A stretch of DNA of 58,137 nt from Prolixibacteraceae bacterium (GTDB lineage Bacteria > Bacteroidota > Bacteroidia > Bacteroidales > Prolixibacteraceae), in contig JAIOZY010000032.1 in the NCBI GenBank assembly GCA_021740385.1, forward strand, positions 1 to 58,137, written 5' to 3'. Numbering within the stretch: the stretch's first letter is position 1; every line of letters begins with the position of its first letter. The notes under the pieces are model-generated. The model saw nothing but the letters and a program-made list of their open reading frames with translations. It was not told where the DNA came from and did not search any database. The translations under genes and the position numbers were made by a program. Shown one piece after another: positions 34,593 through 44,623 of this stretch.

Positions 34593-34704
34593 ATCAGCAA
34601 GTTAATATAACAGGCCCGTAAATATTTTTTAAAGAAAAACGGTAAAAGCGTGTGGTATATCACGGTAGGATGTGTTACTTTCGTTGTTTTTAACTGCTTG
34701 CGCA

Positions 34705-35958
34705 ATGACAAGAAACAACATTAATAAGCGAAAAATAATTAACGACCCGGTTTCTGGGTTCATAAACCTGCAAAGCGATTTGGTGTTCGACCTGATAGAG
34801 CACCGTTTTTTTCAACGGCTCAGGAGAATTAAACAACTTGGTTTGTCGTACCTGGTTTACCCGGGGGCTAACCATACCCGTTTTGAGCACGCGCTCGGTG
34901 CGCTCCACTTGATGCGGTCGGCCATCGATTCGCTTAAAAATAAAGGTATTGCAATTACCCCCGATGAGGCCGAAGCCGTTTCGATAACCATTTTATTACA
35001 CGATATTGGACACGGGCCTTTTTCGCACGCCCTTGAATATTCCCTGGTTACGGGCATTCCGCACGAACTGATGTCGCTTGTAATGATGGAGAAAATGAAT
35101 GAAGAATTCGGGCATCAGCTTGATTTGGCTATTCAAATATTCAAAAACAGTTATCAAAAACGGTTTCTGCACCAGCTTGTTGCCAGCCAGCTCGACATGG
35201 ACCGGCTCGACTACCTCAGGCGCGATAGTTTTTACAGCGGTGTAATTGAAGGGGCCATCGGATCGGACCGCATTATTAAAATGCTTAACGTGAGAGGTGA
35301 TAAACTGGTAGTTGATAAAAAGGGGATTTACTCCATTGAAAAATTCCTGATTGCAAGGCGGCTGATGTACTGGCAGGTTTATTTACACAAAACGGTTATT
35401 GCTGCCGAACACATGCTGATAAAAATTTTACAGCGTGCAAAAGAGCTGGTAAGCAGGGGTGATGATCTGTTTTGTCCGCCCCAGTTGTTTTGGCTGCTGA
35501 AAAACAACATTACCCGCGATGATTTACTGAACAGCCAGACCCGGGAAACGCTTATCGAAAATTTTATTTTGCTCGACGATTCCGACATCATGTGTTCAAT
35601 AAAAGTATGGTGCAGCCATCCCGACCCCATCCTGTCATTCCTGGCACGTTCAATAACTAACCGTAAGTTGTTGAAAATTAAAATCTCCGACAGCCCCTTC
35701 AAGGAAGCTTACGTGCGGGAAGCGCAAAAAAAAGCTGCCGTTTATTTCAATGCAAATTACCACGATGCTGCTTATTTCGTTTTTCAGGGCGAAATTTCGA
35801 ACAGCGCTTACGAACCTGGGGCTGAAAATATTCTTATCGTTTCGCACAACAATGAAACAGCCGACTTGCGTGATGCTTCTGATATTAATTTAGACGTGTT
35901 GTCGAAAAGCGTGAAGAAACATTTTTTGTGCTATCCGCGTGTTTTGGAAATAAACTAA
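34705..35958 (+). CDS. HD-domain phosphohydrolase (dNTPase-like)
   Basis: 417 residues from ATG 34705; the upstream frame start at 34672 reads into a hydrophobic stretch (LLSLFLTACA) that looks accidental, and [20 protein letters not shown] is the family's usual start. HD metal-binding residues are seen in [13 protein letters not shown] and [15 protein letters not shown], with further ligands in [13 protein letters not shown]. The family (YdhJ/SAMHD1-like) hydrolyses phosphate esters, often dNTPs. In Bacteroidota it is typically found just ahead of lpxD, as here, but no link to lipid A is established. Confidence 0.88.
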   Translation: MTRNNINKRKIINDPVSGFINLQSDLVFDLIEHRFFQRLRRIKQLGLSYLVYPGANHTRFEHALGALHLMRSAIDSLKNKGIAITPDEAEAVSITILLHDIGHGPFSHALEYSLVTGIPHELMSLVMMEKMNEEFGHQLDLAIQIFKNSYQKRFLHQLVASQLDMDRLDYLRRDSFYSGVIEGAIGSDRIIKMLNVRGDKLVVDKKGIYSIEKFLIARRLMYWQVYLHKTVIAAEHMLIKILQRAKELVSRGDDLFCPPQLFWLLKNNITRDDLLNSQTRETLIENFILLDDSDIMCSIKVWCSHPDPILSFLARSITNRKLLKIKISDSPFKEAYVREAQKKAAVYFNANYHDAAYFVFQGEISNSAYEPGAENILIVSHNNETADLRDASDINLDVLSKSVKKHFLCYPRVLEIN

Positions 35959-35995
35959 ATTTTTTTGTTTATTTTGCAGCAAAATTGATCAAAAT

Positions 35996-37015
35996 ATGGA
36001 ATTTACTGCTCAGGATATTGCATCCTTCGTTGGGGGTGAAATCGTTGGAGAACCCAATCTCAAAATTTCCGGAGTATCAAAAATTGAAGAGGGAAAACCC
36101 GGTACACTTTCCTTTCTTTCGAACATGAAATATGCCGAATTTATTTATGAAACAGAAGCTTCGGCTGTTTTGGTCAATAACGGCTTTGTGCCGAAAAAGG
36201 ACTATAAAACAACATTGATAAAAGTCCCCGATGCTTATGCCGCCATTTCGCAGTTGCTTGATATTTATGTGCAATCCATTCCACGAAAAAAAGGGGTGGA
36301 AAGTCCGGTATTCATTTCAGAAAGTGCCAAATTGGGAGAAAATATTTATATTGGCGCTTTTTCGTATGTAGGCGAAAATGTTACCATTGGAAATAATGTC
36401 CGCATTTACCCCCAGGTTTGGATTGGTGACGGGGTAATCATTGATGATGATACCATCCTGTATTCAGGTGTGAAATTGTATCCCGATACGAAAATTGGTA
36501 AGCACTGCATTATTCATGCCGGTGCAGTAATTGGTTCCGATGGGTTTGGGTTCGCACCTCTGCCCGATGGCACCTATAAAAAGCTGCATCAAATTGGAAA
36601 CGTTGTTATTGAAGACAACGTTGAAATTGGGGCCAATACAACCATCGATTGCAGCACAATGGGATCTACACTTATCAAACAAGGTGCAAAGCTTGACAAT
36701 TTGATCCAGGTTGGGCACAATGTAGTTGTTGGCGAGAACACGGTTATGGCTGCGCTGACCGGAATTGCCGGTTCTTCAACTGTTGGCAAAAATTGTATTT
36801 TTGCCGGGCAGGTAGGCGTAGCAGGGCACCTCAAAATAGGCGACAATGTAACACTGGGAGCAAAAACAGGCATTTCAAATAATATACCCGACGGAAAAAC
36901 ATACCTGGGAAACCCTGGAATGGATGCATCGGTTTTTAAAAGGGCTTATGCTGTTTTCAGAAACCTCCCGGAATTGTATCGCGAAGTATACAGGTTAAAA
37001 AAGGAAACTAAATAA
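35996..37015 (+). CDS. lpxD: UDP-3-O-(3-hydroxyacyl)glucosamine N-acyltransferase
   Basis: 339 residues. LpxD adds the second acyl chain in lipid A synthesis. An N-terminal uridine-binding domain ([38 protein letters not shown]) precedes a left-handed beta-helix of hexapeptide repeats from ~105 to ~320, with the catalytic His in [14 protein letters not shown] and acyl-chain residues in [11 protein letters not shown]. Ends with a short helix. First of three adjacent lipid A genes. Confidence 0.97.
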   Translation: MEFTAQDIASFVGGEIVGEPNLKISGVSKIEEGKPGTLSFLSNMKYAEFIYETEASAVLVNNGFVPKKDYKTTLIKVPDAYAAISQLLDIYVQSIPRKKGVESPVFISESAKLGENIYIGAFSYVGENVTIGNNVRIYPQVWIGDGVIIDDDTILYSGVKLYPDTKIGKHCIIHAGAVIGSDGFGFAPLPDGTYKKLHQIGNVVIEDNVEIGANTTIDCSTMGSTLIKQGAKLDNLIQVGHNVVVGENTVMAALTGIAGSSTVGKNCIFAGQVGVAGHLKIGDNVTLGAKTGISNNIPDGKTYLGNPGMDASVFKRAYAVFRNLPELYREVYRLKKETK

Positions 37016-37055
37016 AGAGAGCTAATTATCGTTTTTATCAACTTTTTTCACAACC

Positions 37056-38453
37056 ATGGCAGTTAAACAAAGAACCATTTCAAGTGAGATAACCATTTCG
37101 GGGAAAGGCCTTCACACAGGTCTTTCTGTTAATATGACACTTAAACCGGCCCCGGCTAACCACGGCATTGTTTTTATGCGCACCGACCTTGAAAACCAAC
37201 CCGAAATTGAAGCCCTTGTTACCAATGTTGTTGATACATCGAGGGGAACCGTTATTGAAAAAAACGGTGCACGGATAGGAACCATTGAACATACCCTTGC
37301 GGCAATTTCCGGTTTGGGGATCGATAATATTTTGATTGAGGTTAACGCACCCGAAGCGCCAATTATGGACGGAAGTTCGGCCCAGATATATGATGCCATT
37401 GGTGAGGATAATATTAAAGAACTTGAAGCCGAAAAAGAGTATTTCGAGATTCGTGAAAAATTTGTTTATACCGATGAATCCAGCGGGGTGGAGATTATGG
37501 CCCTGCCCGACAATGATTTCAGCTTAGATGTAATGATCTCTTATAACTCGAGCGTTTTGGGAAACCAGTTTGCAAAATTGCGGACCATTGCCGATTTCCG
37601 TAAAGAGGTAGCGCCCAGCCGTACGTTTGTGTTTTTACACGAACTCGAATTCCTGCTGAATAATAATCTGGTGAAAGGCGGTGACCTCGACAATGCCATT
37701 GTTATTATGGAGCGCGATGTGACCCAGGCCGAACTCGACCGCATTGCCGACCTTTTTCATCACGAGCATGTTAAACTAAACGGGCAAAAGGGCATCCTAA
37801 ATAACCTCGACCTTCATTTCGACAATGAACCGGCCCGCCATAAATTGCTCGACATTATTGGCGACCTTACCCTTGTAGGGAAGCCTGTTAAAGGAAAAAT
37901 CATTGCTACGAGGCCCGGTCATTTTTCAAACATCCAGTTTGCAAAATTGCTGCACAAGGAAATGTGCAAACAGTTTTCGAAAACAGCGTCCCCTAAATAT
38001 GACCCCGATGCCGAACCGGTAATTGACATTAACCAAATAAAGGAATTGTTGCCCCACCGTTACCCTTTCCTGATGGTTGATAAAATAGTTACCATTAAAG
38101 AAAATTGCATCGTGGGTATTAAAAACATAACCTTTAACGAACCCATTTTTACCGGTCATTTCCCGGGCGAACCAATTTTCCCCGGTGTATTACAAATTGA
38201 GGCCATGGCGCAGGTTGGTGGTTTGTTCGTTTTAAATCAGTTGGATCCCGATAAAAGCTATTCAACATACTTCCTGAAAATTGACGGCATAAAATTCCGC
38301 CGCAAAATTGTACCTGGCGATACCATGATCATTAAAGTGGAGCTTGTTACGCCTATCCGAAGGGGTATAGCTACCATGAAAGGGTATATATTTGTAGGCA
38401 ACCAATTGGCCTATGAAGGGGAGTTTATGGCGCAAATTATTGAAAACAAATAA
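37056..38453 (+). CDS. lpxC-fabZ: Bifunctional UDP-3-O-acyl-GlcNAc deacetylase / 3-hydroxyacyl-ACP dehydratase
   Basis: 465 residues, a natural fusion found across Bacteroidota and Chlorobi. LpxC part (1-~310): zinc His79 in IEHTLAAISGLG, then His262 and Asp266 in ARHKLLDIIGD, and the HEHVKLNGQKG loop. FabZ part (~325-465): LLPHRYPFLMVDKI, the active-site His in FTGHFPGEPIFPG and Glu in LQIEAMAQ. LpxC commits the pathway to lipid A; FabZ dehydrates acyl-ACP, competing for the same hydroxyacyl pool, so fusing them keeps the two in fixed ratio. Starts 40 bases after lpxD. Confidence 0.98.
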   Translation: MAVKQRTISSEITISGKGLHTGLSVNMTLKPAPANHGIVFMRTDLENQPEIEALVTNVVDTSRGTVIEKNGARIGTIEHTLAAISGLGIDNILIEVNAPEAPIMDGSSAQIYDAIGEDNIKELEAEKEYFEIREKFVYTDESSGVEIMALPDNDFSLDVMISYNSSVLGNQFAKLRTIADFRKEVAPSRTFVFLHELEFLLNNNLVKGGDLDNAIVIMERDVTQAELDRIADLFHHEHVKLNGQKGILNNLDLHFDNEPARHKLLDIIGDLTLVGKPVKGKIIATRPGHFSNIQFAKLLHKEMCKQFSKTASPKYDPDAEPVIDINQIKELLPHRYPFLMVDKIVTIKENCIVGIKNITFNEPIFTGHFPGEPIFPGVLQIEAMAQVGGLFVLNQLDPDKSYSTYFLKIDGIKFRRKIVPGDTMIIKVELVTPIRRGIATMKGYIFVGNQLAYEGEFMAQIIENK

Positions 38454-38468
38454 ATTACTAACGCATAT

Positions 38469-39245
38469 ATGAGCCAGTTTTCAAACATACACCCCGATGC
38501 AAAAATCGGGGAAAATGTAAAGATCGATTCGTTTGTTACCATCGGGGGAGATGTAGTAATAGAAGAAGGCACCTGGATAGGGCCCAATGCCGTAATTATG
38601 GATGGTGCCCGCATTGGTAAAAATTGCAATATATTTCCCGGAGCTGTAATTGCCGGCATTCCCCAGGACTTGAAATTCAGGGGTGAAAAAACCACCGTTG
38701 AAATTGGCGATAATACAACCATTCGTGAATTTTGTACCGTTAACCGTGGTACCGTGGCAAAAGGCAAAACCGTTGTTGGCAATAATTGTTTGCTGCAATC
38801 GTATTCGCATGTAGCCCACGACTGTCTTCTGAAGAACTATGTTATTTTGGGCAGTTTTGCCGGACTTGCCGGTGAAGTTGAAGTTGACGACTGGGCCATT
38901 GTAAGCCCTTATTCGGCTGTGCAGCAATTTACAAAAATTGGGAAACACGCGTTCATTGCCGGTGCAAGCCAGGTGCGTAAAGATATACCTCCATACGTGC
39001 TGGTGGCCAATACCCCGCTTGCCTATACCGGGGTCAATTCAGTTGGTCTCCGCCGCCGGGGTTTTACCATTGAAAAAGTAAACGAGATACAAAACATTTA
39101 CCGCTACCTGTACCAAAAAGGATTGAATAACAGCCAGGCGCTTAATGCAATTCAGGATGAAACCGAACCTACACCCGAGCGCGAAGAAATATTGTCGTTT
39201 ATTAATTCCTCGGAACGGGGCATTGTGAGAGGGCCGCAGGATTAA
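38469..39245 (+). CDS. lpxA: Acyl-ACP--UDP-N-acetylglucosamine O-acyltransferase
   Basis: 258 residues. LpxA performs the first acylation of lipid A synthesis. A left-handed beta-helix (NIHPDAKIGENVKIDSFVTI and so on) carries the catalytic His in QSYSHVAHDC, followed by the C-terminal helical part (GLRRRGFTIEKVNEIQNIYR). Begins 15 bases after lpxC-fabZ, so the three genes form one unit. Confidence 0.97.
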   Translation: MSQFSNIHPDAKIGENVKIDSFVTIGGDVVIEEGTWIGPNAVIMDGARIGKNCNIFPGAVIAGIPQDLKFRGEKTTVEIGDNTTIREFCTVNRGTVAKGKTVVGNNCLLQSYSHVAHDCLLKNYVILGSFAGLAGEVEVDDWAIVSPYSAVQQFTKIGKHAFIAGASQVRKDIPPYVLVANTPLAYTGVNSVGLRRRGFTIEKVNEIQNIYRYLYQKGLNNSQALNAIQDETEPTPEREEILSFINSSERGIVRGPQD

Positions 39246-39272
39246 AAACCACCCCACAGACTACCCCCCCCG

Positions 39273-39286
39273 CCCCCTAAAGGGGG
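39273..39286. repeat. Small palindrome CCCCCTAAAGGGGG
   Basis: Five-base arms around TAAA, in the 167-base gap between the convergent lpxA and thiL. Same design (GC-rich arms, TAAA or AAA centre) as elements at 40503, 40538, 42228 and 42263. It could double as a weak terminator (TTT follows soon after). Confidence 0.55.
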
Positions 39287-39412
39287 AGTTTGGACAATGG
39301 TTGATTTTACTGGTAATTATAATTTTTGGAATAGTTATTTCAACCCTTGTGTCCATCGGCTTTTGAAGATAATTATCAAAATAGAATTGTATTATATGAC
39401 CCTTCCAAGGGC

Positions 39413-40453
39413 TTACTTCAGCGGGTTCCACCCCTGAGCTGTCAATTCAATTTCGGAGCCGCCGGTTGTAACCAGCATCGTTCCTTCGCTGGCATCAACA
39501 ATGTGGCCAATAACCGTTATGTCAGGATTGTTCCGGATTTTTTCGTGGTCGTTTAAAGAAACTGTGAACAACAACTCGTAATCCTCACCGCCATTTAACG
39601 CAGCAACAATGGGATTGATGTTCAGTTCGTTGCCCATGGCCTTCACTTCATTGTCCATCGGGATTTTTCCCTCGTAAATTTTTGCCCCGGTTTTCGACTG
39701 TTTGCAAATATGTATTACTTCGGATGATAAACCGTCGGAAATATCGATCATGGAGTTAGGCTTGACGCCCAGGTTGTTAAATATTTTCAGCATATCGACA
39801 CGGGCCTCGGGCTTCAGTTGTCGGCCAAGTATATAATTGTACCCTTCGAGTTTAGGCTGCAATTTCGGGTTCACTTTGAAGACTTCATTTTCGCGCTCAA
39901 GAAGCTGGAGGCCCATATAAGCACCGCCCAAATCGCCCGACACGCAAATGAGGTCGTTCTTTTGTGCACCCGACCGGTATACAACGCTCCCCTTTTCGGC
40001 TTCGCCAATGGCCGTAATGCTTATGGTGAGCCCGGTTAACGATGAAGTTGTATCGCCCCCAACCAGGTCAATCCCGTATGTATCACAGGCCAGATAAATT
40101 CCTTCGTACAGTTCTTCCAACGCTTCAACCGAAAATTTTGATGAAATGGCCAGTGATACGGTAATTTGACGGGGTGTGGCATTCATGGCCACTACATCGC
40201 TGAGGTTTGCCACAACCGCTTTGTAGCCAAGATGTTTTAATGGCACATACATCAGGTTGAAATGGATGCCTTCGGTAAGCAAATCGGTGGTTACCACAAC
40301 TTCTTTATCTTTGAAATCGAGCACGGCGGCATCGTCGCCAATCCCCTTTAATGTTGATGGGTTTCTTAACTTTATCTTATCAGTTAACCGTTCGATGAGA
40401 CCAAATTCCCCTATATCGGAGATGGGTGTTGCTTTACTTTTATTTGCAGCCAT
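39413..40453 (-). CDS. thiL: Thiamine-monophosphate kinase
   Basis: 346 residues. ThiL phosphorylates thiamine monophosphate to thiamine pyrophosphate. Motifs of the PurM/AIR-synthase superfamily: LKGIGDDAAVLDF, TTDLLTEGIHFNLMYVPLKHLGYKAVVANLSDV, VGGDTTSS, VSGDLGGAYMGLQLL, MIDISDGLSSEVIHICK, and LNGGEDYELLFTV. Standard length. Stands alone; no thiamine riboswitch is visible upstream. Confidence 0.96.
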   Translation of the reverse strand: MAANKSKATPISDIGEFGLIERLTDKIKLRNPSTLKGIGDDAAVLDFKDKEVVVTTDLLTEGIHFNLMYVPLKHLGYKAVVANLSDVVAMNATPRQITVSLAISSKFSVEALEELYEGIYLACDTYGIDLVGGDTTSSLTGLTISITAIGEAEKGSVVYRSGAQKNDLICVSGDLGGAYMGLQLLERENEVFKVNPKLQPKLEGYNYILGRQLKPEARVDMLKIFNNLGVKPNSMIDISDGLSSEVIHICKQSKTGAKIYEGKIPMDNEVKAMGNELNINPIVAALNGGEDYELLFTVSLNDHEKIRNNPDITVIGHIVDASEGTMLVTTGGSEIELTAQGWNPLK

Positions 40454-40502
40454 TCTAATTTTAATTGACGGTTTCTTACATTAGTATATCCGGAAAAATG
40501 TT

Positions 40503-40557
40503 GGGCTAAAGCCCTTGTTAATAGTTTGTTTTTTAACCCCCAGCCTAAAGGCTGGGG
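40503..40557. repeat. Two adjacent TAAA-centred palindromes between thiL and sufB
   Basis: The 316-base gap 40454-40769 holds GGGCTAAAGCCC at 40503-40514 and CCCCAGCCTAAAGGCTGGGG at 40538-40557, 23 bases apart, plus the suf promoter element further on. The pair looks like a composite REP-type element. Nothing else is recognised in the gap. Confidence 0.65.
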
Positions 40558-40682
40558 TAATTGATCCGTTTCATAAAAAGCAGGTTCAGCCAAAACTTTT
40601 TGTAACGTTTTTCTTTGCCGTGACCACAATGATCCTGATATTGAAATCGTTCATTCCGAGGCCAAAAATAAGACTACTTTGC

Positions 40683-40690
40683 TATCTTTG
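40683..40690 (+). promoter_or_regulatory. -7 element of the suf operon
   Basis: TATCTTTG, exact TAnnTTTG, 79 bases before the sufB ATG. A leader of ~75 bases follows. No -33 box at the normal distance; no recognisable regulator site. Confidence 0.5.
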
Positions 40691-40769
40691 CAACAATTTT
40701 TAAACCGGGCTGGCAAAACGTTGTTATACTTATTTAGTATAGAAACCGGTTTTTTTGAAGAATTAGAAA

Positions 40770-42215
40770 ATGACGGAACAAGATAAAATACTCGATAAAG
40801 TAACGAAACAGGAATACAAGTACGGTTTTGTAACCGAAATCGAAAACGATACCATCGACAAGGGTTTAAACGAGGATGTTGTACGGCTGATTTCGGCCAA
40901 AAAGCAAGAACCCGAATGGCTGCTCGATTTCAGGCTGAAAGCCTACCGTAAATGGCTCGAAATGAAGCAGCCCAACTGGGCTTACCTGAAAATTCCGCCC
41001 ATCGATTTCCAGAATATCAGCTATTACTCGGCACCAAAACAAAAGAAACAACTTGACAGCCTCGATGAAGTTGACCCCGAACTGCTCGACACCTTCAGCA
41101 AACTGGGCATTCCGCTCGAAGAACAGAAATTGCTGGCGGGCGTGGCTGTTGATGCCGTAATGGACAGTGTTTCGGTAAAAACAACATTCAAGGAAACGCT
41201 TGCCGAAAGGGGCATTATTTTTTGCTCGTTCAGCGAAGCCGTGCGTGAATACCCCGACCTGGTAAAAAAATACCTCGGCAATGCAGTGCCTTATGCTGAC
41301 AATTATTTCGCAGCATTAAACTCGGCCGTTTTCAGCGATGGCTCGTTTTGTTACATTCCCAAAGGGGTACGCTGCCCCATGGAGCTGTCGACCTATTTCA
41401 GGATAAACGCGGCTAATACCGGTCAGTTTGAACGTACACTTATTGTGGCTGACGATGACAGTTACGTGTCGTACCTCGAAGGGTGCACCGCCCCGCAGCG
41501 CGACGAGAACCAGCTTCATGCTGCCGTGGTTGAAATCATTGCCCTCGAACGTGCCGAGGTTAAATATTCAACCGTACAAAATTGGTTTCCCGGCGATAAA
41601 GAGGGCAAAGGTGGCGTTTATAATTTTGTGACCAAACGGGGGATTTGCCGGGGCGATTTTTCCAAAATTTCGTGGAACCAGGTCGAAACAGGCTCGGCCA
41701 TAACCTGGAAATATCCCAGTTGTGTATTGCTGGGCGATCATTCATCGGGAGAGTTTTACTCGGTAGCCCTTACGAACAATCACCAACAGGCCGACACCGG
41801 AACAAAAATGATACACATTGGCAAAAATACCAAAAGCCTCATTGTTTCAAAAGGGATATCGGCCGGGGTCAGCAACAACTCCTACCGCGGTTTGGTTAAA
41901 GTGGCCAAGCGGGCCGAAAATGCACGTAACTTTTCCCAGTGCGATTCATTGCTGCTGAGTGACAAATGCGGGGCACATACCTTTCCTTATATTGAATGTG
42001 CCAACAAATCGGCCATTCTCGAACACGAGGCAACCACGTCGAAAATCAGTGAAGACCAGATATTTTACTGCAACCAGCGGGGCATTGGCACCGAGGATGC
42101 CATTGGCATGATTGTAAACGGGTACGCGAAAGAAGTACTTAATAAGCTTCCTATGGAATTTGCTGTGGAAGCCCAAAAATTATTGCAGATAAATTTGGAA
42201 GGGAGTGTAGGATAA
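40770..42215 (+). CDS. sufB: Fe-S cluster assembly scaffold protein SufB
   Basis: 481 residues, standard length. With SufC and SufD it forms the SufBC2D complex that builds Fe-S clusters. Motifs: [20 protein letters not shown] near the start, [19 protein letters not shown]-type segment, [14 protein letters not shown], the core beta-helix, and the C-terminal [22 protein letters not shown] with [14 protein letters not shown]. First gene of the operon; followed by an unusual 180-base gap with palindromes before sufC. Confidence 0.98.
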   Translation: MTEQDKILDKVTKQEYKYGFVTEIENDTIDKGLNEDVVRLISAKKQEPEWLLDFRLKAYRKWLEMKQPNWAYLKIPPIDFQNISYYSAPKQKKQLDSLDEVDPELLDTFSKLGIPLEEQKLLAGVAVDAVMDSVSVKTTFKETLAERGIIFCSFSEAVREYPDLVKKYLGNAVPYADNYFAALNSAVFSDGSFCYIPKGVRCPMELSTYFRINAANTGQFERTLIVADDDSYVSYLEGCTAPQRDENQLHAAVVEIIALERAEVKYSTVQNWFPGDKEGKGGVYNFVTKRGICRGDFSKISWNQVETGSAITWKYPSCVLLGDHSSGEFYSVALTNNHQQADTGTKMIHIGKNTKSLIVSKGISAGVSNNSYRGLVKVAKRAENARNFSQCDSLLLSDKCGAHTFPYIECANKSAILEHEATTSKISEDQIFYCNQRGIGTEDAIGMIVNGYAKEVLNKLPMEFAVEAQKLLQINLEGSVG

Positions 42216-42227
42216 GGCCCCTCCCGG

Positions 42228-42281
42228 CCTCCCCAAAGGGGAGGAGAAGAGCCTCACCCCAACCCTCACCAAAGGTGAGGG
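42228..42281. repeat. Two AAA-centred palindromes inside the suf operon
   Basis: CCTCCCC-AAA-GGGGAGG at 42228-42244 and CCCTCACC-AAA-GGTGAGGG at 42263-42281, beginning 13 bases after the sufB stop. They belong to the same design as those at 39273 and 40503. As RNA they form stable hairpins that may protect the sufB 3' end or reduce read-through to sufC. Confidence 0.65.
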
Positions 42282-42361
42282 AGCAAAACACTGGAATATT
42301 GAATATCAGACATATAAGCAAATTGATAAAAATAGAAACATAAAAAACGAAAAAAGAAACC

Positions 42362-42379
42362 TTCCGCCAATTGGCGGAA
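42362..42379. repeat. 18-bp perfect palindrome upstream of sufC
   Basis: TTCCGCCAATTGGCGGAA, ending 16 bases before the sufC ATG. It resembles TTCGCCAGCTGGCGAA at 49862-49877. A dispersed repeat or an operator; the second copy at an unrelated gene favours a repeat. Confidence 0.6.
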
Positions 42380-42395
42380 AAGTTGGAGAGGTACT

Positions 42396-43142
42396 ATGTT
42401 ACAAATAAAAAATTTACATACAAGCGTTGAGGGAAAAGAGATACTGAAAGGCATCAGTATTGATGTTAAGCCCGGTGAAATACATGCCATAATGGGACCT
42501 AACGGGTCGGGGAAAAGTACCCTGGCCAATGTGCTGGCAGGCCACGAAAAATACCAGGTAACCGAAGGGGAAATTATTTATGAAGGCGAAAACCTGCTGG
42601 AACAGGCACCCGAGGAACGGGCAAAAAACGGAATATTCCTGAGTTTTCAATACCCCATTGAAATACCCGGGGTGAGCATGGTGAACTTTTTGAAAACCGC
42701 CGTGAACGAACACCGGAAACATAAAGGGCAGGAACCGCTTTCGGCTTCTCAGTTTTTAAAGCTGATGGAAGAGAAAAAGAAAGTGGTCGAAATCAGTTCG
42801 CAACTCACCAACCGTTCGGTGAACGAAGGTTTCTCGGGTGGCGAGAAAAAGCGCAACGAAATATACCAGATGGCCATGCTTGAACCAAAACTTGCCATCC
42901 TCGACGAAACCGACTCGGGCCTCGATATTGATGCGCTGCGTGTTGTGGCAAAAGGGGTAAACGCCTTGAAATCGCCCGAAAATGCAACCATTGTCGTGAC
43001 CCATTACCAACGCTTGCTGGAATACATTGTGCCCGATTACGTACATGTGTTGTACGATGGGAAAATTGTAAAATCGGCTGGTAAAGAGCTGGCTCTTGAG
43101 CTTGAGGAAAAAGGATACGACTGGATTAAAAACGAGAGTTGA
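42396..43142 (+). CDS. sufC: Fe-S cluster assembly ATPase SufC
   Basis: 248 residues. ABC-type ATPase of the SufBCD complex. Walker A GPNGSGKST at 34-42, Q-loop FLSFQYPIEIPGV, the SufC form of the signature (EGFSGGEKKRNEI), Walker B LAILDETDSGLDID, and the switch His in VVTHYQRLL. A purine-rich GGAGAGG lies 10 bases upstream of the ATG, one of few Shine-Dalgarno-like sites here. Confidence 0.98.
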   Translation: MLQIKNLHTSVEGKEILKGISIDVKPGEIHAIMGPNGSGKSTLANVLAGHEKYQVTEGEIIYEGENLLEQAPEERAKNGIFLSFQYPIEIPGVSMVNFLKTAVNEHRKHKGQEPLSASQFLKLMEEKKKVVEISSQLTNRSVNEGFSGGEKKRNEIYQMAMLEPKLAILDETDSGLDIDALRVVAKGVNALKSPENATIVVTHYQRLLEYIVPDYVHVLYDGKIVKSAGKELALELEEKGYDWIKNES

Positions 43143-43150
43143 ATAACATC

Positions 43151-44518
43151 ATGACCGAAACCATAAAATATACAGCTACAGAAGAACTGGCAGAACTTTT
43201 CACTCAAAACCGTGAAATGTACGAAGAGGGTTGCCCAGGTTTTATGAACAGGGTGCGTTCGGACGCGCTGGAAAAATTTGTAAAAGCAGGTATACCGTCG
43301 CGAAAAAACGAAAACTACAAGTACACCGATTTACGGCCTGTGTTTCAGAACGATTTTTCCGTTTTGCCACGCTATGTTCAGCAGCAGGTCGATTTGCACG
43401 AGATGTTCCATTGCGATGTGCCTCAATTGAACACGCACCTGGTGTTGCTCATTAATGGCTGGTATTACGGGCATAACCGTAAAATTGGGCAGTTGCCCGA
43501 TGGGGTTGTATTGGGAAGCCTGAACCACGTGGCCCGTGAACATCCGCACCTGATTGAAAAAGCCTATAACCAACTGGCCGGCAAGTCGGACGACCCGATT
43601 GCCAACCTGAACACGGCCATGGCTAAAGACGGTTTGTTCCTGTATGTGCCCGATAATGTCACCATTGACAAACCCATACAAATTGTAAACCTGCTTTACG
43701 CCAAAGAAAACACCTTTGCCGTGCAACGTAACATGTTCGTGCTGGGCAAAAACAGCGAAGCCACCATCGTGTTTTGCGACCATACGCTGAATAACAACTA
43801 TTACATCCTGAACAACCTGTCTGAATGTTTTCCTGAAGAAGATTCGAGGTTTAATTTTTACGCCGTTCAGAACATGCACAACGGGGCGGTAAACAATACG
43901 CATTTTTTTGCCGACCTGAAAGCAAGGGCCAACCTGCATACCAACACGCTTACGTTGAACGGAGGTGTTGTGCGCAACAACCTCAACATTAAGCTAAAAG
44001 GCGAATATGCCCATGCCGATTTAAACGGCCTGGCCCTGGCCGACGAGGAACAACACATCGACAATTTTATTGCCATTGACCACAGTGTACCCAATTGCAC
44101 AAGTAACCAGCTATACAAAAATATCCTTGATGAACAGTCGAGTGGTGCATTTACCGGAAGGATTCATGTGTTGCGCGATGCCCAGAAAACCGAGGCATAC
44201 CAGCGGAACAACAACGTATTGCTGAGCGAAACGGCCGAAATGAACACCAAACCACAATTGATCATCGATGCCGATGATGTACGTTGTAGCCATGGCGCTA
44301 CTGTTGGACGCATTGACGAAGATGCACTGTTTTACCTCCGCACCAGGGGTATTAATGAAAAGGAAGCCCGGTTAATGATCATGTTTGCTTTTGCCGACGA
44401 GGTTTTGTCGCAGGTAAACATTAAAGTGCTGCGCCAACGTCTTGAAGAGCTTGTTAACCGCCGGTTGCGTGGTGAACTTGGTCCCTGCCAGAGTTGTTCG
44501 TTCAATCGTCGCAACTAA
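43151..44518 (+). CDS. sufD: Fe-S cluster assembly protein SufD
   Basis: 455 residues from ATG 43151; the frame is also open to a TTG at 43139 that overlaps the sufC stop. SufD partners SufB. The middle is a right-handed beta-helix and the C-terminus has the family signature: LIIDADDVRCSHGATVGRID, FYLRTRGINEKEARLMIMFAFADEV. An N-terminal GIPSRKNENYKYTDLRPVF is typical. Ends with CQSCSFNRRN. Confidence 0.96.
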   Translation: MTETIKYTATEELAELFTQNREMYEEGCPGFMNRVRSDALEKFVKAGIPSRKNENYKYTDLRPVFQNDFSVLPRYVQQQVDLHEMFHCDVPQLNTHLVLLINGWYYGHNRKIGQLPDGVVLGSLNHVAREHPHLIEKAYNQLAGKSDDPIANLNTAMAKDGLFLYVPDNVTIDKPIQIVNLLYAKENTFAVQRNMFVLGKNSEATIVFCDHTLNNNYYILNNLSECFPEEDSRFNFYAVQNMHNGAVNNTHFFADLKARANLHTNTLTLNGGVVRNNLNIKLKGEYAHADLNGLALADEEQHIDNFIAIDHSVPNCTSNQLYKNILDEQSSGAFTGRIHVLRDAQKTEAYQRNNNVLLSETAEMNTKPQLIIDADDVRCSHGATVGRIDEDALFYLRTRGINEKEARLMIMFAFADEVLSQVNIKVLRQRLEELVNRRLRGELGPCQSCSFNRRN

Positions 44519-44611
44519 AAAAGCGAAGGAGATTAAATTCATTTTCGGGAATGCGGCTTTTTTGTAGACCGGGGTTTCAAAAAATGAAAAACTCTTTCCC
44601 GATAAATACAT

Positions 44612-44619
44612 TAATTTTG
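44612..44619 (+). promoter_or_regulatory. -7 element immediately upstream of sufS
   Basis: TAATTTTG, exact consensus, ending 4 bases before the sufS ATG at 44624. This would let sufS be transcribed apart from sufBCD with essentially no leader. No -33 box is clear. Confidence 0.5.
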
Positions 44620-44623
44620 CAGC

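Noticed and set aside
34672-34704. N-terminal hydrophobic extension of the HD-domain protein (LLSLFLTACA)
   Set aside because: It mimics a lipoprotein signal, but the family is cytoplasmic and the ATG at 34705 gives the usual start.
37056-38453. LpxC joined to FabZ, suspected lost stop codon
   Set aside because: This fusion is a normal, widespread gene form in Bacteroidota and both active sites are intact.
40454-40769. Possible thiamine (TPP) riboswitch near thiL
   Set aside because: No conserved CUGAGA or ACCUGA core is visible; the gap holds palindromes and the suf promoter element.
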